Positions 5,095 to 8,536 of a stretch of 8,536 nt of DNA are shown in pieces. Positions within the stretch are counted from its first letter, which is position 1; each line of letters opens with the position of its first letter. Both the position numbers and the translations under genes were made by a program. The notes below the pieces were generated by a model. That model saw only the letters and a program-made list of their open reading frames with translations, was not told the DNA's origin and made no database searches. This stretch comes from an uncultured Ktedonobacteraceae bacterium (GTDB taxonomy: Bacteria > Chloroflexota > Ktedonobacteria > Ktedonobacterales > Ktedonobacteraceae), in the NCBI GenBank assembly GCA_955652655.1, contig CATPCK010000360.1, forward strand, positions 1 through 8,536. The letters are read 5' to 3'.

Positions 5095-6574
5095 CGCCCC
5101 CACAAAAACGCGAGCAGGTTGGCTTACCCGCTTGCGGCAGTTGCCCCGTCATTATGTCACTATCGACGGTGGCAGTGGCGCTCATCTCCTGGCAGCTCTG
5201 TCAGAACGCGATCCATATTTGAGGCAGGTTGCGTCGCCGCGTCATGCTGACCTGCTCATCATTGTCGAGCCGATATGTCAGCAGTTCGTTCCAGCGCTCG
5301 TCGATGTTGCAAAAGCCCTGGCACGTCCAGCTCACGTCCTGGTTGTCGGAGAGCCTGCTCCTGAACTTGAACCCCTCGCAGACAATGGCTTCGCCCGTCT
5401 TGAAGATCTATTGCCCGGCGCATTCCGTCTCCCCCAGGTTTCAGTGGAGGCTATTCTCGATGTTGTGCTTGGTGCAGAGCGCTGGTCAGAACTTGCGCAG
5501 ATTGACGCCCCAGGTACAGAAGCAACGACCATTCAGCTACCGCAGAAACACGAGCAGGAGATGGCAACAGAACTGGTCGTCCTGAGTCTGGGACCGATTC
5601 AGCCGTTTACCGCCGGTCCGCTGCGCCTATTTCTCGTCTGCGATGGGGAACAGGTGCTCTCTGCCCAGGTGGAGTCGGGCTATGCTCACCGCGGAATCGC
5701 CGAGGCAATGCGTCAAACAGAGTGGCAACAAACGCTCGGCCTCGCGCGTTTGCTCGATCCACTTGCGCCAATCGCTGGCCAGCTCGCCTACACAAGTGCA
5801 GTCGAACAACTTCAAGGCTCGCAACCATCCGGGGGGATTGCGGCGCTCCGCTCGTCGGTACTGGCCCTTGAGCGCGTTCATAACACGCTCTGGTGGCTTG
5901 TGCATGTTGCGCGCATACTGGCCGATACAGAGTTCATCGACCGTGCATATCAACTCGCAACTGATTTTGTCACCCGTACCTCGAACATCTGGCGGCAGCC
6001 GCCTACGGCATGGATTGCGCCACAGCAGAGCGTAGTGCTGTCTGCCGTGAGCAAGAATCCTTCGGCAATTGCACTACTTCCCACATTCGCAGATCATGTT
6101 GAAGCAGTGAGTAGGTACGTTGAACGCAATCGCTGGCTCGCTCTGCGCACCCGTGGCATCGGTTTCCTGGCGACGGAACGCCTCAAAGCGGCGGGTGTCA
6201 GTGGGCCGGTCCTTTTCGGCAGTGAGCTTGGCGCAGGTGATGTCCACAGTCGACTGGCTGCCCGTTTACACGCAGCGACCATTGACGTGCGAGCGGCAAC
6301 AGAAACGCTTACCGGGGATGTATCTTACTCTATACAGGAAGCAAGATGGGATATACCTGCTGGTGAAGCACATGCAGCAGTCAGGGGGCCGCGAGGGGAC
6401 ATTGGCCTGCACCTGGTAAGCAATGGTGGCGAGAAACCTGCACGGGTAGAGTGGCGGCGTCCCTCTAGCGCGTTGCTCCCACTGCTCCCAGAGATCCTTG
6501 CGGGTCAGAAGCTCGTGGACGCAGAGGTCATCGTGGCAAGTCTCGATCTTGCAATGGCGGAGGCTGACGGATGA
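5078..6574 (+). CDS. Fused NuoB-like/NuoD-like complex I subunit lacking iron-sulfur and quinone ligands
   Basis: About 498 residues. Residues 24-133 resemble NuoB (the N2-cluster subunit): GGSG where the family has its first cysteines, then SPRHADLLII, then a Rossmann-like half. Residues from about 163 resemble NuoD: LGPIQP (171-176), GPLRL, DGE, GYAHRGI, LERVHNTLWW, and a C-terminal DIGLHLVSNG...ASLDLAMAEAD block that aligns with the end of NuoD. There is no NuoC domain between them. Only two cysteines exist (67 and 188), neither at an N2 position, so a [4Fe-4S] cluster cannot be built in the usual way. Quinone-site residues are also gone: the GPQHP-type His-rich loop is GPIQP and the DY motif is DP (P228). 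The start is uncertain: TTG 5078 behind AAGGAAGGGG is chosen; TTG 5057 or TTGs near 5132-5141 are possible. It overlaps nuoA by 17 bases and nuoH by ATGA. Confidence 0.82.
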   Translation: MTGNVNAPTKTRAGWLTRLRQLPRHYVTIDGGSGAHLLAALSERDPYLRQVASPRHADLLIIVEPICQQFVPALVDVAKALARPAHVLVVGEPAPELEPLADNGFARLEDLLPGAFRLPQVSVEAILDVVLGAERWSELAQIDAPGTEATTIQLPQKHEQEMATELVVLSLGPIQPFTAGPLRLFLVCDGEQVLSAQVESGYAHRGIAEAMRQTEWQQTLGLARLLDPLAPIAGQLAYTSAVEQLQGSQPSGGIAALRSSVLALERVHNTLWWLVHVARILADTEFIDRAYQLATDFVTRTSNIWRQPPTAWIAPQQSVVLSAVSKNPSAIALLPTFADHVEAVSRYVERNRWLALRTRGIGFLATERLKAAGVSGPVLFGSELGAGDVHSRLAARLHAATIDVRAATETLTGDVSYSIQEARWDIPAGEAHAAVRGPRGDIGLHLVSNGGEKPARVEWRRPSSALLPLLPEILAGQKLVDAEVIVASLDLAMAEADG

Positions 6575-7503
6575 ATACAATTACGACCTCATTATTCGTG
6601 CTCCTCGGTGTGCTGATCGGCGCCTACTGCATCGCGGTCCTGCACTATCTCGTGCTGCTGGGGCCGCGGCGCATCGGTTCGGCTCTGCTCTTGCCGGGTG
6701 CGAATGCGATCGGGCTGCTTCGTCAGGAGAATGTGCTGCCGCGCGGAGCAGACACGTTCCTCTTCCGGTCGGCCCCATTTATTGCCCTGTCAGTAGTTGC
6801 TCTGACGGCTCTCGTTATTCCGCTTGGGCCAGGCCTGGTTGGCTTCGATCCATCTATCGGTCTCTTCTATTTTATTGTGCTGTTGAGCCCCTTCGTGATA
6901 GCAATGATGAATGCCGGCTGGAGCCAGAATGCCAAAGAGGGGCTATTCAGCACGTTCCGGGCTGCGGCTTACTTGATCAGTTATGAAGTGCCCATCGGTT
7001 TTGCCGCGATCGGCCCGGTCATGGCGGCTCAGTCACTGTCAACCCAGCAGATTGTGCATGCCCAGGCGGGATTATGGTACGTGGTCTGGCAACCGCTTGG
7101 CCTTGCCATTTACCTGCTGGCGGCGCTTTTCGTGAGCTTCCGCCACCCCTTTGACAGCGCTCTTGCCGGGAGTGAGCTCGAAGGGGGCGCGCTTGCGGAG
7201 TATGCGGGCCCGCGCCTGCTCCTCTTCAAAATAGCTCTTGATGCCCTTTTCCTGATCCTGATGGGTATGGGTGTGGTACTCTTCTTTGGTGGTTGGCAGG
7301 GGCCACTGCTGCCCGCGCCCCTCTGGCTTGTCCTCAAGACCGTTGCTCTCTGCGCGCTCGTGCTGTGGGGGACGCGTTTTCTGCCCAGGTTACGACACGA
7401 CCAGATTCTCACCCTGTCCTGGAAGATTCTCCTGCCAGCCTCTTTGATCAATATTACCCTGGTAGGCATACTCACACTTCTCTTACCAGGAGGAAGTCAA
7501 TGA
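6571..7503 (+). CDS. nuoH: NADH-quinone oxidoreductase subunit H-like membrane protein (NuoH/ND1), divergent
   Basis: A 310-residue polytopic membrane protein of about eight helices. In complex I, NuoH docks the peripheral arm and forms the quinone chamber. Family blocks retained are GPRRIG (31-36), ENVLPRGAD (53-61), FRAAAYLISYEVP (129-141), HPFD (192-195), SEL (201-203), AEYAG (209-213) and WKILLPASLIN (284-294). Several hallmarks are changed. The E-R-K/R at the end of helix 1 is missing, with about ten residues lost before GPRRIG. The AETNRAPFD block reads VSFRHPFD, and LPEAESEL reads SALAGSEL. Three acidic residues linked to quinone binding and proton coupling are therefore absent. Start ATG 6571 overlaps the previous stop (ATGA) behind GGAGG (6559-6563), and its own stop overlaps the nuoJ start. 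No nuoI gene lies next to it. Confidence 0.9.
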   Translation: MNTITTSLFVLLGVLIGAYCIAVLHYLVLLGPRRIGSALLLPGANAIGLLRQENVLPRGADTFLFRSAPFIALSVVALTALVIPLGPGLVGFDPSIGLFYFIVLLSPFVIAMMNAGWSQNAKEGLFSTFRAAAYLISYEVPIGFAAIGPVMAAQSLSTQQIVHAQAGLWYVVWQPLGLAIYLLAALFVSFRHPFDSALAGSELEGGALAEYAGPRLLLFKIALDALFLILMGMGVVLFFGGWQGPLLPAPLWLVLKTVALCALVLWGTRFLPRLRHDQILTLSWKILLPASLINITLVGILTLLLPGGSQ

Positions 7504-8536
7504 ACGGATTGATTGAGTGGGTGCTCTTTCTTTCACTCTCAGCCATCGCCATCATAACGGCTGCGGGCATGATACTCACCATGAGCATGTACCGCGCTGG
7601 ACTGGCTTTAATGGCTAGTTTCGTTGCGCTGGCAGGTCTGTTCATCCTGTTGAATGCCGACCTGCTGGCTGCCATTCAGGTGATGATGAATGTGGGCGGC
7701 ATGCTCGCCATGGTACTCTTCATGGTCATGATGATGATGGATCCCGGCGGTGAAATGATGTGGGGCATGAAACGTGATATGCACATGCCCGGTCCTGCTG
7801 CCTTCTCCATGCATATGCCGCGAGGCAGGCCGCCAGAGGAGCAACCCGCATCACAAAAGGAGCAGCAGGTGACCGATTGGACATGTCCAATGCATGCCGA
7901 AATAAGCCAGCCAGACCCTGGAAGCTGTCCCAAATGCGGCATGACCCTGATTACACGGGCCGAAATGGCCGATGCTCACGCCTCGCAGGAACAAGATCCT
8001 CCTGCGAAAACGTATACTTGCCCGATGCACCCTGAGGTGCAGCAAAATCAGCCGGGCAGTTGTCCCAAGTGCGGCATGACCTTGATTGAAACAGCAGAAA
8101 GGCAATCTTCAGAAGCGGACGGACATCAAGACATGCCTATGGAATCCACTGACCATAGTATGCACAGCATGGCGATGAACATGCATGCACCTGACGGCGG
8201 TGGGCACGACATGGATACGTCCAATCACGACATGAACATGTCTGGTATGACTCCACGCCAGTACTACGACATGATGGTGGATATGGCGATGTCGACGGCC
8301 CAACTTCCCTGGGCCATTGCTCTCGGTATCGCTTCAGCCCTCCTGCTCATCGTGCTGGTGATACAGACACCCTGGCCACTTGCTCCCACCGGGCCGACAC
8401 AGGATGCGACAAACGCTGTTGGTCAATTGCTGCTCTCGCGCTACATGATTGGCTTTGAAGGAGCCGCCTTCTTGATTCTGGCGGCCATCGCTGGCGCGGT
8501 TATCCTTGCCAAACGCGAGAGCAAACCTGAACAGCA
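7500..8536 (+). CDS. nuoJ: NuoJ-like membrane subunit with inserted tandem heavy-metal-binding domains and Met/His-rich segment (3' partial)
   Basis: At least 345 residues, still open at the window end; ordinary NuoJ has about 165-200. Start ATG 7500 overlaps the nuoH stop, behind AGGAGGA (7488-7494). Helices 1-3 (about 6-28, 33-51, 55-80) match NuoJ, including ALAGLFILLNADLLAAIQV and the pi-bulge helix NVGGMLAMVLF; the usual YVGA tyrosine is N64. Helices 4 and 5 (about 271-289, 317-337) end with LLLSRYMIGFE and AGAVILAKRE, as in NuoJ. Between helices 3 and 4 lies an insert of about 188 residues. It has two heavy-metal-binding domains (C129, H132, C143, C146, M148 and C174, H177, C188, C191, M193) and a Met/His-rich stretch with 14 Met and 6 His over 209-264. 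Positive residues after helices 1, 3 and 5 suggest the insert is cytoplasmic. Probably only a few residues are missing. Confidence 0.85.
   Translation, partial: MNGLIEWVLFLSLSAIAIITAAGMILTMSMYRAGLALMASFVALAGLFILLNADLLAAIQVMMNVGGMLAMVLFMVMMMMDPGGEMMWGMKRDMHMPGPAAFSMHMPRGRPPEEQPASQKEQQVTDWTCPMHAEISQPDPGSCPKCGMTLITRAEMADAHASQEQDPPAKTYTCPMHPEVQQNQPGSCPKCGMTLIETAERQSSEADGHQDMPMESTDHSMHSMAMNMHAPDGGGHDMDTSNHDMNMSGMTPRQYYDMMVDMAMSTAQLPWAIALGIASALLLIVLVIQTPWPLAPTGPTQDATNAVGQLLLSRYMIGFEGAAFLILAAIAGAVILAKRESKPEQ
7878..7952 (+). repeat. Heavy-metal-binding domain unit 1 inside nuoJ
   Basis: Codons 127-151: W-TCPMH, then PGSCPKCGMTLI. This is the small zinc-ribbon-like metal-binding domain (HMBD, TCPMHP type) usually found at the N-terminus of copper ATPases or in CusB-type efflux adaptors. 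The family TCPMHP reads TCPMHA here. It is repeated at 8013-8087. Confidence 0.85.
8013..8087 (+). repeat. Heavy-metal-binding domain unit 2 inside nuoJ
   Basis: Codons 172-196: YTCPMHPEV, then PGSCPKCGMTLI. It is identical to unit 1 over the whole PGSCPKCGMTLI block and has the full family consensus TCPMHPEV. The two units are separated by about 20 polar residues, so they probably arose by tandem duplication and can each bind metal. Confidence 0.87.

Noticed and set aside
5078..6574. Reading the fused gene as a NiFe-hydrogenase small/large subunit pair
   Set aside because: The layout is similar, but neither the NiFe-binding CxxC pairs nor the small-subunit cluster cysteines are present, and NuoA, NuoH and NuoJ neighbours fit complex I better.
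8109..8303. Reverse-strand His/Val-rich open frame, and a similar one at 7608-7844
   Set aside because: The His codons (CAT) are simply the complement of the ATG-rich Met stretch of the nuoJ insert.
1..8536. CRISPR arrays, tRNA and rRNA genes
   Set aside because: No regularly spaced direct repeats, no cloverleaf-like segments with a CCA or TTCRA arm, and no rRNA-like stretches were seen.

Overview
The window carries a copper-handling operon followed, on the same strand, by the start of a respiratory complex I-like (nuo) operon. Codon use, moderate GC and the gene set suit a non-enteric environmental bacterium. A Ktedonobacteria-like member of the Chloroflexota is my best guess, but that is an impression from gene style and not a placement.

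Layout. Positions 1-201 look like the degraded 3' end of an IS200/IS605 (TnpB-type) element. Positions 202-495 hold nothing I recognise. A strong sigma-70-type promoter (496-525) is followed at once by a perfect CsoR-type operator (530-550). Then come copA (Cu+ P1B-ATPase with two HMA domains, 590-3217), a CsoR-family copper-sensing repressor (3308-3649), and copZ (copper chaperone, 3707-3916). After a hairpin-rich gap comes a cupredoxin lipoprotein (4150-4566). Together these sense, chaperone and export Cu+, and bind it outside the membrane.

From 4723 to the window end is a tightly coupled nuo-like cluster: nuoA, a single gene fusing NuoB-like and NuoD-like domains, nuoH, and a very large nuoJ that runs off the window. 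The junctions overlap by 17, 4 and 4 bases. This is not an ordinary complex I. The NuoB part has lost every N2-cluster cysteine and the NuoD part has lost the quinone-binding His and Tyr. NuoC is absent, NuoI is missing from its usual place between H and J, and NuoH has lost several conserved acidic residues. NuoJ has gained an insert of about 188 residues holding two CPMH...CPKCGM heavy-metal-binding domains and a Met/His-rich stretch.

Taken together, the second half may encode a complex I-derived membrane module that has lost its own redox centres and gained metal-binding domains, sitting beside a copper-resistance operon. A metal-responsive or metal-coupled ion-translocating complex is the most interesting hypothesis. 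The sequence shows the parts; the function is inference.
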